Below, piece after piece: positions 47,877 to 58,400 of a DNA stretch of 64,000 bases. The position numbers were made by a program, and so were the translations under genes. Source of the DNA: Polytrichum commune (Eukaryota > Streptophyta > Polytrichopsida > Polytrichales > Polytrichaceae); contig OX485803.1 in the NCBI GenBank assembly GCA_950295325.1, positions 46,951,554-47,015,553 of the forward strand, given 5' to 3'. The notes beneath the pieces are model-generated. The model was given only the letters and a program-made list of their open reading frames with translations. It did no database searches and was not told where the DNA came from. Each line of letters starts with the position of its first letter. The stretch's first letter is position 1.

Positions 47877-48195
47877 GGAGTCCAATTGAGCATAGAAGAT
47901 GAAGTTTTATAGAATTTTGTCCAACTAACAAAAGTTGAGAAATCAATCCTTCTTCCACCTCCAACAAGTTTTGTGTCAAAATAAGTCTTTATGCAAAAGA
48001 TATGGACAAAACATTGCAGCCGTGTAAAGATCAAAAAATTAAAATGCGTTCATAACAGTTTTTCGGAGCTCATTTGTGCATAGAAGATCAACTTTTTTGG
48101 AATTTTGTTGGTCTAAGAAAAGTTTAGAAATCAAGTAATCTTTCACCTCCAACAAATTTTATGTCATTTGAAGACTCTATGCAAAAGTTATGCGT
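47877..48195 (+). repeat. ~185-bp tandem duplication
   Basis: Ordered shared blocks (GCATAGAAGAT-AA, GGAATTTTGT, AAAAGTT-AGAAATCAA, TTTCACCTCCAACAA, TATGCAAAAG) occur at 47888-48005 and again at 48074-48193. The copies are diverged and non-coding. Confidence 0.75.
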
Positions 48196-50000
48196 GTTAT
48201 AAAAATGAAGTCTAACTCGGTGCTTCACCTCAAAGTTTACATATCCCATATGCATTGTTGAACACAACTCCACTCTACTTGCATAAAGCACAGAGCATTC
48301 TCAACTCTTCACTCACATCTTACTTGTCATTCAATGCAAGAGAGATGTACAAGATATAAGCTTAAATAGAAAATGAATTTAAGTTGAAAATTTAAAATTA
48401 AAAGAGAAAATTGCTGAAAATATGAATATTCTATTTTTAGGTGCCGAACTGACTTTTTGAAATTTAATTAATTATTCGGCTAACATGTGTTGAACCAGCT
48501 ATGAACCTACGGTAGTGCACATGTGACACTAAATACCATATATGGTGTAGTTGTCAACTTACTCACTAACATTTGGCTAAGTTGGATTTCCACCATGACA
48601 TGGCACACATTGATTAGAGAGTGAATTTGTGCTACAAGAAAATAGGTTGACCTAAGCTACAAAAATGGGATGGTGGTTGGAAATGGGTTGGCTACCTTAT
48701 AAGTGTCTAGTTTAGATAAGGATCAAATTAGGCATGTCTATATCACCCCCACCCCCCTCCGCCACTTCCTCCAAAAAAAAAAAAAAAAAAAAAAACAAGA
48801 AAAAAGGTAATATATCCAAATGCGTTGTGATTTTGGTGAAATTCACTATAAAGTAATTACAAGTACCTAGACTTGCTAGATAATGTTCATGGCGTGACAG
48901 ACTGAATTTTCTTGTGTCGGATATTTGACATGACATCGAAGAATGTCACAACAGTGCAGTTGAATTTTTGCATAGAGAGGATCGATTATCTTAAGAGGAA
49001 GTGTTAAATGAGTGTGTGGACCATTGGATCAAAGCATAATAGGCCACCAACACCAAATAGAACCAACATCACATGATTATCATCAGGTTGAATGTTTGTT
49101 AAATTTATCTGGACATAGTTTGATGATGTTTGCTTAGGTTGAACTAGGGCATTGCAAAACTCATAAAGCTTGAAGACAAAAAAAAATTTATAGTAGTCAA
49201 CAGCTTAAGGAAATCATTGAGCATCCCGTTCCAATGTCAAAGATTCAAATGGATCTTCTTGTCACTAACTCGATCGAATAGAGTTAGTAAGGTAGGCGTG
49301 CCTTAGATGGATACTTTTCACTTGTGGGCTTCTTGTAGGATATGAAACATGCAATTAGTGTGGGATGATTAGCAAATCCAAATCATGTTAGTAGTGAGTT
49401 GTCTCATGAGTTTTAGAGTTTATATGAAAATCTTATTCATTATGAAAGTGAAAATTCTCGTGCTCATTAAGTGGTCATTTAAGTCTCCCGCAATCATGTT
49501 GACTATTGCGCCTAGAATGGTCAGGATGTTTTGAGGACGTAGGTCTAGTGATGGTTCTATTGTCATACTCCTTACTTATCTCACAAAGGACCCCTCCACC
49601 TTGACATTTGCCACAGCAAGTGTACATTCTTGGGGATGGGTTTAATTTGGTTTGTTTTTCATGTTCCCTAACTTCTACCTATTACATTCACGCCAAAAAA
49701 AACTTGTTCTACATGAGGAAACCACGATAGAGCATCATCAAAGATTGACATGAATATCAAACCTCATCTAATTCAATTACAGTTATCGGAAGTGCACATT
49801 TGTTGAATCTTTAACGAAATACTTAGGTCGTCTCAAATGCGTTCACTATTGAGTGTGAAGTAGTTAATACTATTTGAAGACGCGATCCCATCTCTTTTAA
49901 CCATGATGTCCGCTCTTGGATTCTCACCTCAGTGTTCGGGGAGGATGTTGGGTATAATCGGTCAAGATCCTAGTGTTTTCCAGACCAACCAGCTACATGT
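48196..50000. other. No gene seen; poly-A tract and dispersed repeats
   Basis: An A-tract of about 22 bases lies at 48774-48795. A lone TTTAGTG-type fragment is at 48525-48556. The stretch 49360-49530 is copy 2 of dispersed repeat R, and 49825-49925 matches 38915-39025. Confidence 0.5.
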
Positions 50001-50003
50001 TGA

Positions 50004-50520
50004 GGGCATCTGTAGTGGATCTAGGTAAAGCTCACTACAAACCAAACCCTATCTTTTGACTGACCTAAAATTAGAAACTGAAATTACCATCATTAGAAGC
50101 ACACCTAAATAAACGTGCGATATTTCTCAAGAAAAAAGAATTGTAAAAATTTGACGTAGGTGAAATCCCTCATTGAAAACACCACATTTTCAAAATTTAG
50201 AGGGAGTGCACCAAATCTTGCTTAAAAATGGAAAGATCCTCCCACACTCCCTCTAAATGTCAAAAATTTGGAGGGAGTGTGGGAGGATCTTTCCATTTTA
50301 AAGCAAGATTTGGTGCACTCCCTCTAAATTTTGAAAATGTGGTGTTTTCAATGAGGGATTTCACCTACGTCAAATTTTTACAATTCTTTTTTCTTGAGAA
50401 ATATCTCACATTTATTTAGGTGTGCTTCTAATGATGGTAAGTTCAGTTTCTAATTTTAGGTCAGTCAAAAGATAGGTTTTGGTTTGCAGTGAGCTTTACC
50501 TAGATCCACTACAAATGCCC
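50004..50520. mobile_element. Near-perfect palindromic PIF/Harbinger-type MITE, 517 bp
   Basis: Two arms of about 255 bp are inverted copies of one another, separated by a loop of only about 6 bases (50259-50264). The terminus is GGGCATCTGTAGTGGATC. TGA lies immediately outside both ends (50001-50003 and 50521-50523), a 3-bp duplication of the TNA type used by PIF/Harbinger elements. Arm differences are few, implying recent formation. It encodes nothing; a transcript would form one very long hairpin and could feed small-RNA production. Confidence 0.92.
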
Positions 50521-50523
50521 TGA

Positions 50524-51640
50524 CATCTTTCAAATTTTCTCTATTCAAATGAGGAAATATTATGTAAATTCCTCCAAGTGGGTTGGTAATATTCCCTACA
50601 ATCTCGAATTTGAACCGGTTATTTCTCAAAGTCAACCGCTCATCTGCAACTAACTAGTGGTTGGTTCTCCCCATTCATTGCCTTACAACCCACCCACACT
50701 TATTGGTGTGGGCCACTAGTGAACAATTCCTACCAACAGGGGCCACTTTTAGAGTTGATTTAGCCAGTGAAAGCCAATGGATGTAACCAATGATGATACT
50801 CACCATTCGCTAGTGGCCCGCTTCAGTAAATGTAGACGGTCTATTACCTAACCACCACACACCTATCCAAAATAGGTGTCTAATGAAGGTAAGTAACCGA
50901 ATAACACTCACATACCCTACACATGAATCACGAGGTCACCAAGCATTTATTTAGCACGTGATGCCATGGAGAATAAAAGGAAAACCACTTGCAAGGGAGC
51001 GGGAGGCTAGGGGAGGTGTTTCATGTCCCAAAGCAGGCCCTTTATTATTAGTATACACGGATGATCGTCGTCGCCGTGTACGAAAAGCCTCCAGTTGCTT
51101 GTCTTCTTGCCCTGTAATTCATAGACCACAAAAAGCTACGTTTGTTTCCAAGCCTACACCTCGAACGACTGGTGTGTCTCCTTGTCCCAAAGTAGAAAGA
51201 CCGCATTCTGAGGAGGCGAGGCCTGCTTGCTACAAAGTCGCACGTGCATGCGGCTTCGAATCATCATCGAAACCTTTGACCTTCGGCCACTCGCATGAAC
51301 TCCGGGCTCTGGAAAAACAAGTCAAGTTGTTATGCATGCTTTTGGGTTTTTTCTTGAAAGACGTTCGTGTGAAGCAAGCGATCGAGGCGAAAGTTTACAA
51401 CAAATTAACTACTGGCCGGGCGCGCAGAAATATCTCGCAAACCATTCCATTCGCGTCGAGGTTAGGTTTCCGAGGAAGGAAGGGAGGAAGCCAGTTATAT
51501 ATATAAGCAGTAACTTAGTGTAGTACGAAGGTGGTGATCGGGTGTGGGTTAGAAACTTTGGAACGGGTCTATAAGAAGAGCATCGTTTGACATTGGGAAG
51601 CTACAGGGCGTATCTCGTCCACCCAACCCAGCCCAGCCCA
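50524..51640 (+). other. No recognised gene; one 182-codon open frame
   Basis: A plus-strand frame at 50958-51506 is open for 182 codons, with basic and serine/proline-rich content in the first two thirds and a more hydrophobic LLCMLLGFFLKDV segment later. Local GC content is higher than in the surroundings. I recognise no domain. It could be an exon, a decayed gene or chance. Confidence 0.3.
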
Positions 51641-51643
51641 TGC

Positions 51644-51730
51644 CAAGGGGGAAGGGAAGGGAAGGGAAGGGAAAGGAAAGGGAAAGGGAGTCGAGGGAGG
51701 GAGGGAGGGAGGGAGGGAGGGAGGGAGGGA
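51644..51730 (+). repeat. Purine-rich microsatellite (GGGAA)n(GGGA)n
   Basis: An uninterrupted G/A-only strand of about 85 bases. Proline/serine- or glycine/arginine-rich frames across it are artefacts of the repeat. Confidence 0.95.
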
Positions 51731-51860
51731 ATGATAGTTTGTATGACAAAGCCCATAAAGTGCGTGAGGGCCCCAATGATGGCCCAACCCAACCCCTAAC
51801 AGAAAGGGATGCATGCACTGGACACTAAAAGATTCGCTTTGGCCTTATGTTTCGCACCAA

Positions 51861-52175
51861 CCTCTGATGAATCACTGCACCCTAGCTAGCTAGCCTCCTC
51901 GGAGACTGGATCCCGTGTTTAAACCAAACCAAACCACTGTTGGTCTGGTACAAGGAAGACGTGCCTAATTCAGTTACTTCTCTTCTTCCTATTCCGCCAC
52001 CGATATTTGAGTAGTTTGTGGTTTGGGGACACCTCTGATGAATCATTCTTGGAGACTGGAATTCAAGGTTTAAGCCAAACCAGTGTTGGTCTGGTATAAG
52101 GTGGACGTGCCTAATTCGGTTACTTCTCTTATTTCGCCACCTATATTTGGGTGGCATGTGGTTTGGTGTGGCTCG
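51861..52175 (+). repeat. Tandem duplication, 171-bp period
   Basis: CCTCTGATGAATCA starts at 51861 and 52032. Both units contain GGAGACTGGA, GTTGGTCTGGTA-AAGG, ACGTGCCTAATTC and TTACTTCTCTT. It is non-coding; the unit end CACCTATATTTGGGTGG resembles 59783. Confidence 0.85.
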
Positions 52176-52937
52176 AAGAATAGATGCCATAAGGCGAAAA
52201 TATGGAAAACAGTGAAAGTAAGCTGATTGGGCCAAAAGCGTGGCTTGAAATTTGTGTAGTATTTTTCATAGATGGAGTAGAGGATATGATGAGGAATGTA
52301 TTCTATGTAAATAATTAGTTCCAGTTTCCCAAAGAGGGAAGTAAGTCAAACCCCCTACTTGTAAAGTATAGTCTCCCTAAAGAAGAATCAAGATATCCTA
52401 CTCTGCATACAGGTGCATATAGATGGTTAACTATGACACCCAAAAGTGATCCCAAGTGGTGTGAAACAAGACCAATTCGGCCAATCGTCGCATCCAATCT
52501 ATCACTGCCTTTTTTCGGGCCACCACTTTTAGAATTAGCCATTTTGGGTCCACACAAGAATCATTCTACTCCTAGTCTAGTGCACCAGTAGTGGTCATTC
52601 CCTATTTCATGGTTTTCTACCTTAAAGACACATGTTAAAAAAATTACAGTGGACCGTGTGCTCAAAATATGATAACCATTTTTGGTTCCATGGTCAACAA
52701 CACTGGGGTAACCTATATGACCATTCAATGAGAACAAGAACTTCACTATAATATTGCATAAGATATTCACATGATCTTCAAGAATCATGAGGAAAGTGCC
52801 TACAACAGAGAGTTGGATTTGCTAACCATCTCATTCTCATTCTCATCTCGTGTTTTGTATCCTAGGAGAAGTGGGCTAGTTGGAAAATAATAAGCATTTA
52901 AGACCCATCTACCTTACATGTGAATGCATGGTATCAA
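52176..52937. repeat. Intergenic DNA with dispersed repeat R, copy 3 (inverted)
   Basis: From about 52640 the sequence matches 59860-59960 and 60330-60400 (ATATGATAACC, CCTATATGACCATT-AATGAG, TATCCTAGGAG-AGTGGG) and, in reverse complement, the R copies at 46575 and 49360. No coding sequence is recognised. Confidence 0.55.
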
Positions 52938-52939
52938 TA

Positions 52940-54108
52940 CAATCTAACCTTGATAATGCCACCCTTGTTAATAGAACACCTCGATATTGTCACCTAAAAG
53001 TTTGAAACCGATTTTCATAGTGTAAAACTCCCTCGTTATTATCCCTATCACCCTTGGTAATGTCACTATTTTTTTTTCCAAAATCCGTAGTGTAAATGTG
53101 ATAATACCAAGTATGGATGGATTGTATGTGATGGTTGGATGGACAGATTGTAGTAGCCGAAAGGGTCATGCGCCGCCCCTGTGATAAATGCAATGCTATT
53201 CTTGGAACTTGATCGTGCACCAACTCAAATGAAGATTTGGGGAAACTGAATGTTGATCTATTTCAAGCTATGCTATGGTGTGTGGCGGCATGGCATGAAT
53301 TAGATGATCAAACCATTAGAAATTGTTGGAGAAAGTCCGTCATATTGCCTACAGAGTGGAATGCAGATATCAACAATTTTGATGAACGTATGAAGTCCAA
53401 AATGGAGGAAGCAACTTTGGAATTGGGCAATCTCATCGCCGCATTGAATTTGGGTTTGGATGTTGAAGGCAAGCCTGTAGAAAAGCTTTGTCCTTTGGAG
53501 TACATAAACATGGAAGGTGAAGATGATTTTGAGGTGGAATATTCTACTGAGGAGCTTATGCAATTAGTGCAAGATGGCGAACATGTTCTTGATTCCATGG
53601 AAGTAGACCCATTGATTGTTGATAGCAGTGATGATGAGTTTAAAGCAATGAAGCTAAGCGATGCACAAAAATATGCTAAAGATGTTTTGAATTTTATGGC
53701 TAGCCAAGGTTCTCAGATTTTCAACACTTTGGAGTTGTTAGGAATGGAAAAAATCCATGACAAACTCAATAGAATTGGTGTTGCACATTTAACATCAACA
53801 AAACAATGTGACATTAGAAGCTTCTTTGTCTCTAGTGAGAGGTCTTACCTGATCTCAATGACACATTATGATGTGCTCTTGTTGTTATTCACAATTATGA
53901 ATTAGATTTTACATTCAAACACATTGAAGTCTCGTATTTGTTATTTTCTTTTTTACATTGTAATTTTATTTTGATTTTGTACCTATTTTTTTGATAATAT
54001 CATATTATGCACAAATCTTCAAAATGTGACATTATCAAATATGTCACACCTTGTTTATATCACACTTTTTGGTGAAACGGATGGTGTGACATTATCAAGG
54101 TTAGACTG
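52940..54108 (+). mobile_element. pogo-like DNA transposon, internally deleted
   Basis: The termini CAATCTAACCTTGATAATGC and, from the right, CAGTCTAACCTTGATAATGT are inverted repeats. Both are flanked by TA (52938-52939, 54109-54110). The CAGT..AACCT..ATAAT form is the pogo-type terminus. Subterminal GTGACATTATCAA motifs repeat inside both ends. The 1,169-bp element keeps only the 3' part of a transposase gene (53237-53905), so it is a deletion derivative of a longer element. Confidence 0.9.
53237..53905 (+). pseudogene. pogo/Tigger-type transposase C-terminal remnant with PIP-box
   Basis: The open frame starts at a TTG, with a stop just upstream at 53210-53212, so the true 5' part is lost. 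KLNVDLFQAMLWCVAAWHEL followed by TIRNCWRKSVILP is the conserved segment that closes the DDE domain of pogo/Tigger/Jerky transposases (family form: A-x-x-W-x-x-V-x-x-x-TIxNCWxKxGI). An acidic linker follows (ELMQLVQDGEHVLDSMEVD, then SSDDE). At 53804-53827 lies QCDIRSFF, an exact Qxx(I/L/M)xxFF PCNA-interacting motif; Drosophila pogo transposase is known to bind PCNA through such a motif. The CENP-B-type DNA-binding domain and all catalytic acidic residues are missing. About 26 extra residues follow the motif before the stop. Confidence 0.85.
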
Positions 54109-54110
54109 TA

Positions 54111-54700
54111 ATCAATTCACTAATGGTAGCAAAGTTGTAACACCAATCAAATATTTGGTGGGCATGTAGAGGTGAAAAAACCTTTGTATACCCCAATTTT
54201 ACTGTGGGTCAGGACCATTCCAAACCATATTGATATTAGGACGACTTTTCCTAGGTATGAAAGTACTTGCATGATATGTAAACTCAAATGGTATCAAAAA
54301 TACAAATTATGTCAAAACACTCTTAGCCTATTGATGTCGAAGAAGTGTGAATTCCTTATTATAGATACCCGAATGGCATTATACAAAGATGATAACAAAG
54401 CAACCCTCGTTCAATCCCTTCAAAATTCCTATTACATAAGTCTAATCCAATTCCCCACCATGTAAAAGAAAGAAAAGAAAACACCAATCAAATTGTCGAC
54501 TAGTGTGAATGTGAGCATATTAGCCTTATACCGATCATGGGTACTCATGATGCAATATGTGATGGTTTGCCTTCCTTTTGGCAGGTGGGCTATGTGCTTA
54601 TATGGTATAGGTAGTGTACTATCTTCAAAAGCTAGTTACCATGTCTCATAGGCTAGGGAAGGGGGGGGGGGTTAGGGGCTTGTCTATTATCTAATATTCT
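54111..54700. other. No gene seen; G-tract at 54661-54671
   Basis: AT-rich DNA between the pogo-like element and the LINE-like remains. Confidence 0.5.
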
Positions 54701-54869
54701 TTTGTTGAGGATTAGGTAAGTGGGTTATTTGATGGCGTTATGGTGTATGTTTTTCATGAGGCTTTTAGTGGTGGATTTGGGGATGTTGATGTTGTTAAAT
54801 TTGTTTATGAAGTGTTCATGTATGGCTTCTCTAACCCCTGAATGTGATGGTTGTGAGGGGGTTAACTCT

Positions 54870-55376
54870 CTAGTTGTTGTCTCTTTGGGTGTCTATCAGT
54901 GGGTTGTATTTGGTGTGTTTGTGTTCTATGGCTTCATCTAGGTATTTGTCATAGCAATATGTAAAGTTTATGAATTGGAGTGTGTGTGCGGGGAGAGGAA
55001 GTATCGGGGTTTGGCTATTGTGAGGGGCTCCAAGTACGCATGGGATATTTGGTCTCAATTTTGCTAGGCAATGGCATGTCGGGTGGGTGCATGTACATCG
55101 GAGGATCCATTGTGGGATTGTGGAGTCTGGGGGTGCATTCGCATGGGTACATGCATTGATTAATGTAAAAAACCAGGTAAATTTGTTGGCTTGTAATGTT
55201 TGAACAATAAGGAGTACAACTTTATTGTGTACATAAATTCTTAGGCCTTCAGAGTGTTGGTTTTCGCATGTGGATAGGAGGTGGGGCCATGTATCTCTAT
55301 CATTTCTGGAGCAAAGTATCCAATTGGGGTTGGGATGGGTAAAGGGCCAGAAGATGTTTATTATGTGGTTGCCCAT
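54870..55376 (-). pseudogene. LINE ORF2 C-terminal region with zinc motif
   Basis: A 168-codon minus-strand frame reads NWILCSRNDRDTWPHLLSTC, ENQHSEGLRIYVHNKVV, then NACTHANAPPDSTIPQWIL and FINFTYCYDKYLDEAIEHKH. The CSxxxDTWPHLLSTCxxxHxxGLRxxxHN pattern is a CCHH-type zinc element, as found at the C-terminus of LINE ORF2 proteins after RNase H. It lies directly downstream of the RNase H remnant on the same strand, which supports the assignment. The upstream part of the protein is missing or frameshifted. Confidence 0.6.
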
Positions 55377-55649
55377 GTATCGAGTGTAGTGGAATTTTAA
55401 GGGTTGGGTAATTTGGGAGTATAATATTCATGAGCTTTTCCAAAAATGATTGGATAGTTTTTGGTTTATTTTGGAAAATTTTCTTGGTGGTGGTGGTTTC
55501 TCATGCTCGGTGTTCATTGTTAATAAATATGTGTAGATTTTGCATGGATCCGTCATGTGTAGTGGTCAGGCACCTTGCTAGCCAATATGGGATAGTTTGG
55601 GTTGTGTGTATGTGTGGGGTGGGAATGGGTTGGTCTTTGTGTACTCCCT

Positions 55650-55735
55650 CGTTTGCTAGGGCGTCTGCTCTTCGTTTCCAATAATACCCATGTGTGCGTG
55701 GACTTTGTGGGTGGATGTTTTGTGGTTAGGCTAAT
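55650..55735 (-). pseudogene. RNase H C-terminal motif
   Basis: Minus-strand frames, with one single-base shift, give HMGIIGNE then ADALANEGVHKDQPIPTP. This is the HxGxxGNExADxLAxxG signature that ends the RNase H domain of non-LTR retrotransposons. Only the end of the domain is seen. Confidence 0.65.
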
Positions 55736-55742
55736 ATTTTTG

Positions 55743-55833
55743 GTGTACAATTGCGGCTGATGCGGGGGTTAGTGGGTGATGCAGGGGTACAAAATTTGGT
55801 GTACAATTGTGGGTGATGCGGGGGTTAGTGGGT
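55743..55833. repeat. Short tandem duplication at the LINE deletion junction
   Basis: TGGTGTACAATTG-GG-TGATGCGGGGGTTAGTGGGTG occurs twice, separated by ATGCAGGGGTACAAAATT, exactly where endonuclease sequence gives way to RNase H sequence. Confidence 0.8.
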
Positions 55834-56080
55834 GGCAATTGTTTCCAATTGATGATGAAGATTTTATCGGGGTCTAGTTGTAGGTGGACTGGATAGTGGT
55901 CGGAGTTTTGGTTGTGATTGATTGATGTTTTGCACAGGAAGTTGGCATAGTTTGGTAGATTGGTGTAAAAACCATCAATGAAACTTGTGGAAGTGTAGTT
56001 GGGGCCTCCTTGTCTTAATATAATTTCTTGGTTGCTTTTGACATGTAGTCCTAAACTGTCCTAAATTGTTTGTGTATTGA
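55830..56080 (-). pseudogene. LINE APE-type endonuclease, C-terminal part
   Basis: The minus-strand frame gives LHVKSNQEIILRQGGPNYTS, SFIDGFYTNLP and HNQNSDHYPVHLQL. The SDHYPV segment is the SDH.P motif that closes the apurinic endonuclease-like domain of LINE ORF2, where the histidine is catalytic. The N-terminal catalytic region is not clearly readable upstream. Confidence 0.65.
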
Positions 56081-57195
56081 GCCCATTCATGGTCATTATG
56101 GGTGGGTGTTGCAGTGACTTCATTTGTTGTTCACCTTTTGGGTAGGATATCTCTGTTACATTTGCCGATTAGGATGATTTGGTGGTGTTCCAAGGGATGA
56201 TGTGAATGTTGTAATTTTGATGAGTTGTAATGGTGTTATGAGGAGTGAAAATATCTATGATGACGAGAGTGAAGAGGAGGCAATTAGGAGAAGAGGTTGG
56301 AAGTTGTTTAGTTGGGGTTGATTTTAGGTGGTATTTGTGGGCATGGGGGGTGGACTTTTCATACTAGGTATAAACTAACGTGAGTGTAAGAAGGGGTGTT
56401 ATTTGAGGCTATTCGAGCACTCATGGGCTCCCTTCAATTTTGCTCTCTAGATTGTGGCCAAGTTATTGTGCTTTTGTCTTTGTTTTCTTAATGCAATTAT
56501 TAGGTTACATGCAATGGATGAAAAATGTTTAATAACTTTTTCATTAGAAAGTAAAATAAAAAATTAATGTAATAAATGCTTGTTTATTTTGAGATTTATA
56601 ATTTGAATATGTAATGGAGACATTTATCACGTTAAATCAAAAAACTTAGTATAAATACATGAGTCCATTTTCTAGCATGCCATTAGTACATATATATTTC
56701 GTTTTTCTCCGTAAACTTCTTGTATATAGGGGGTTTAATTTCATAGTGATCCATGGACATCATTTAGGTTTTCAATGAAGAGTCCATCCCTTGGGTTTGT
56801 GGGGGGTGAAGTGTGGAGTGTGGTGAGGGTGTTGGTGTGACTTAACCAAATGCATTGTCGGAGAATTGTTATAATCCAAATGAGCATTTTGAACTCTTTG
56901 TTGATATATAAATATAGCAAGCACATGATAAGTATGAAATGCCATTGATGGTATATTGATAATTTTTAGGTAAGGTTTGGTGGTTTTATTGCTTTGGTGT
57001 GTTTGAGGTGGATATTCTTGTTTATTTGTATGTACTTAGAGTGAGTAAAGAGGGTTCATGAGAGAAGTTTATGCTCTTTATTGATAATAATAAGAAATGC
57101 CATGCATATTATAAGTACTAGAATGCCTTGATGATATTCTAAGCGAGAACTATCCATTAAATTTGTTGTAGCCTTGGTGAATGTTATTGTAAAAG

Positions 57196-57236
57196 CGGGG
57201 AGGGGGGAGGGGGGAGGGGGGAGGGGGGAGGGGGGG
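57196..57236 (+). repeat. G-rich (GGGGGGA)n tract, G-quadruplex candidate
   Basis: Five or more runs of at least four G are separated by single A residues on the plus strand, enough for several stacked G-tetrads. On the minus strand it encodes only an artefactual proline/serine run. Confidence 0.9.
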
Positions 57237-57369
57237 ACTTGAAGTTGGAGAGTGGGGACCGGTGGTATGCATGGAGGTGGACATGCAATATAGGGGGATG
57301 ATATGATGTGCTTCGGGGGCAAGTGCGGTTAGGTGGTGGATGATCCTTGCATTCTTTGATTTGACATTT

Positions 57370-58400
57370 GAAATTATTGCACCATGAATTCTTGGATATT
57401 TATGGATGGGGCCTTGAGTGTGTAGGTAGCCATCTTCACTCGGTAGTCATTGTTGATGTTGATGTTGGTCACCATGGCGGCAAACTTACCTTTGATCTTT
57501 TCTGCCCATTCTTGCATTGCTCTATCAAAATTCTTCATGATGACCGTCGGACGTGCAACTGCAACGTTGTTCATGGCTTGAATTTTTTGAGCAATTGCTT
57601 CTTAGGTTGGCGTTTGGGCGAGGCGGATGATGGTCTTGTTTGGCTATGATCCGTTGATTTTCCCTTGGTGAGGTATAAAATCAAATTTTCTTCCAAGGAT
57701 GTATGCAAACTTGTTCAACCATTGGGTGTAAACTACAATGTTGAAGCATTGGATGTGGCACCATCTAGGTTGCCCAAAGCTTACACCTGCAACGTTGTCC
57801 TCGCCAAATAGCTTCTCGATGGTCTTGACAATGGACAATTTAGATTCTTGTGGGGGGAGGTTACTGGCGACTAGGGTGGTGCTTATGTGGACTTCAGTCA
57901 GGTGGCTAGTTTTTGCAATTGTGCAAACCCTAACCTTGAGTTTTTTTTTTTTGTAGTTGTAAATTAGGTTGCTCTCTAAATTGGCGTCTTCCTTGGTGGC
58001 CAATGTGAGGAATGCAAAGTCCTCCAACTCCAACGTTGTGAGCGTCCAAAATTTGTGTTGATGTCCATTGTAGTGTCTATCAAAGACAATGGATTTGAAG
58101 ATGCTATGTGCGGGTAAGTGGCATAGTATCTCTCCTTTGAAGTGGAGGCGAAGGTTTCTTGCCATGGTGGTGAGCTCAGTTTTTTTTCTTCAACTTTACC
58201 AATTGTGTGTTCTCCATTGTCTATCTCCATCACGTAGGCCTTATCTTCTCTCAATAGTGCCTTGTCATCCTTGTGTGGGTACCGGAGGTGAAGTTTAAGG
58301 AAATATGCCCGATTCTTGGTGATGGTGTTCAGTCCTACATCAATTAGGGTTGAGTATACCGTTCCTAGAGTTGTTTTCATCTTTTGAAGCCACTCCATGC
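57370..58400 (-). pseudogene. LINE ORF1-like (gag-like) protein, frameshifted
   Basis: One minus-strand frame begins at 58398 (MEWLQKMKTTLGTVYST, then KLHLRYPHKDDKALLREDK). It gives way near a T-run at about 58178-58186 to a second frame open from 58165 to 57644 (LRLHFKGEILCHLPAHSIF, HQHKFWTLTTLELEDFAFL). A third piece at 57574-57374 contains AMQEWAEKIKGKFAAM. The two halves fit as one protein broken by a homopolymer frameshift. No named domain is recognised; the ORF1 call rests on position and strand relative to the endonuclease and RNase H remains. Confidence 0.45.

Noticed and set aside
51549-51828. Proline/serine-rich and glycine/arginine-rich frames
   Set aside because: They are translations of the GGGA/GGGAA microsatellite.
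57056-57322. Proline-rich 88-codon minus-strand frame
   Set aside because: The proline run is encoded by the G-tract repeat, and the frame does not continue into the neighbouring ORF1-like sequence.
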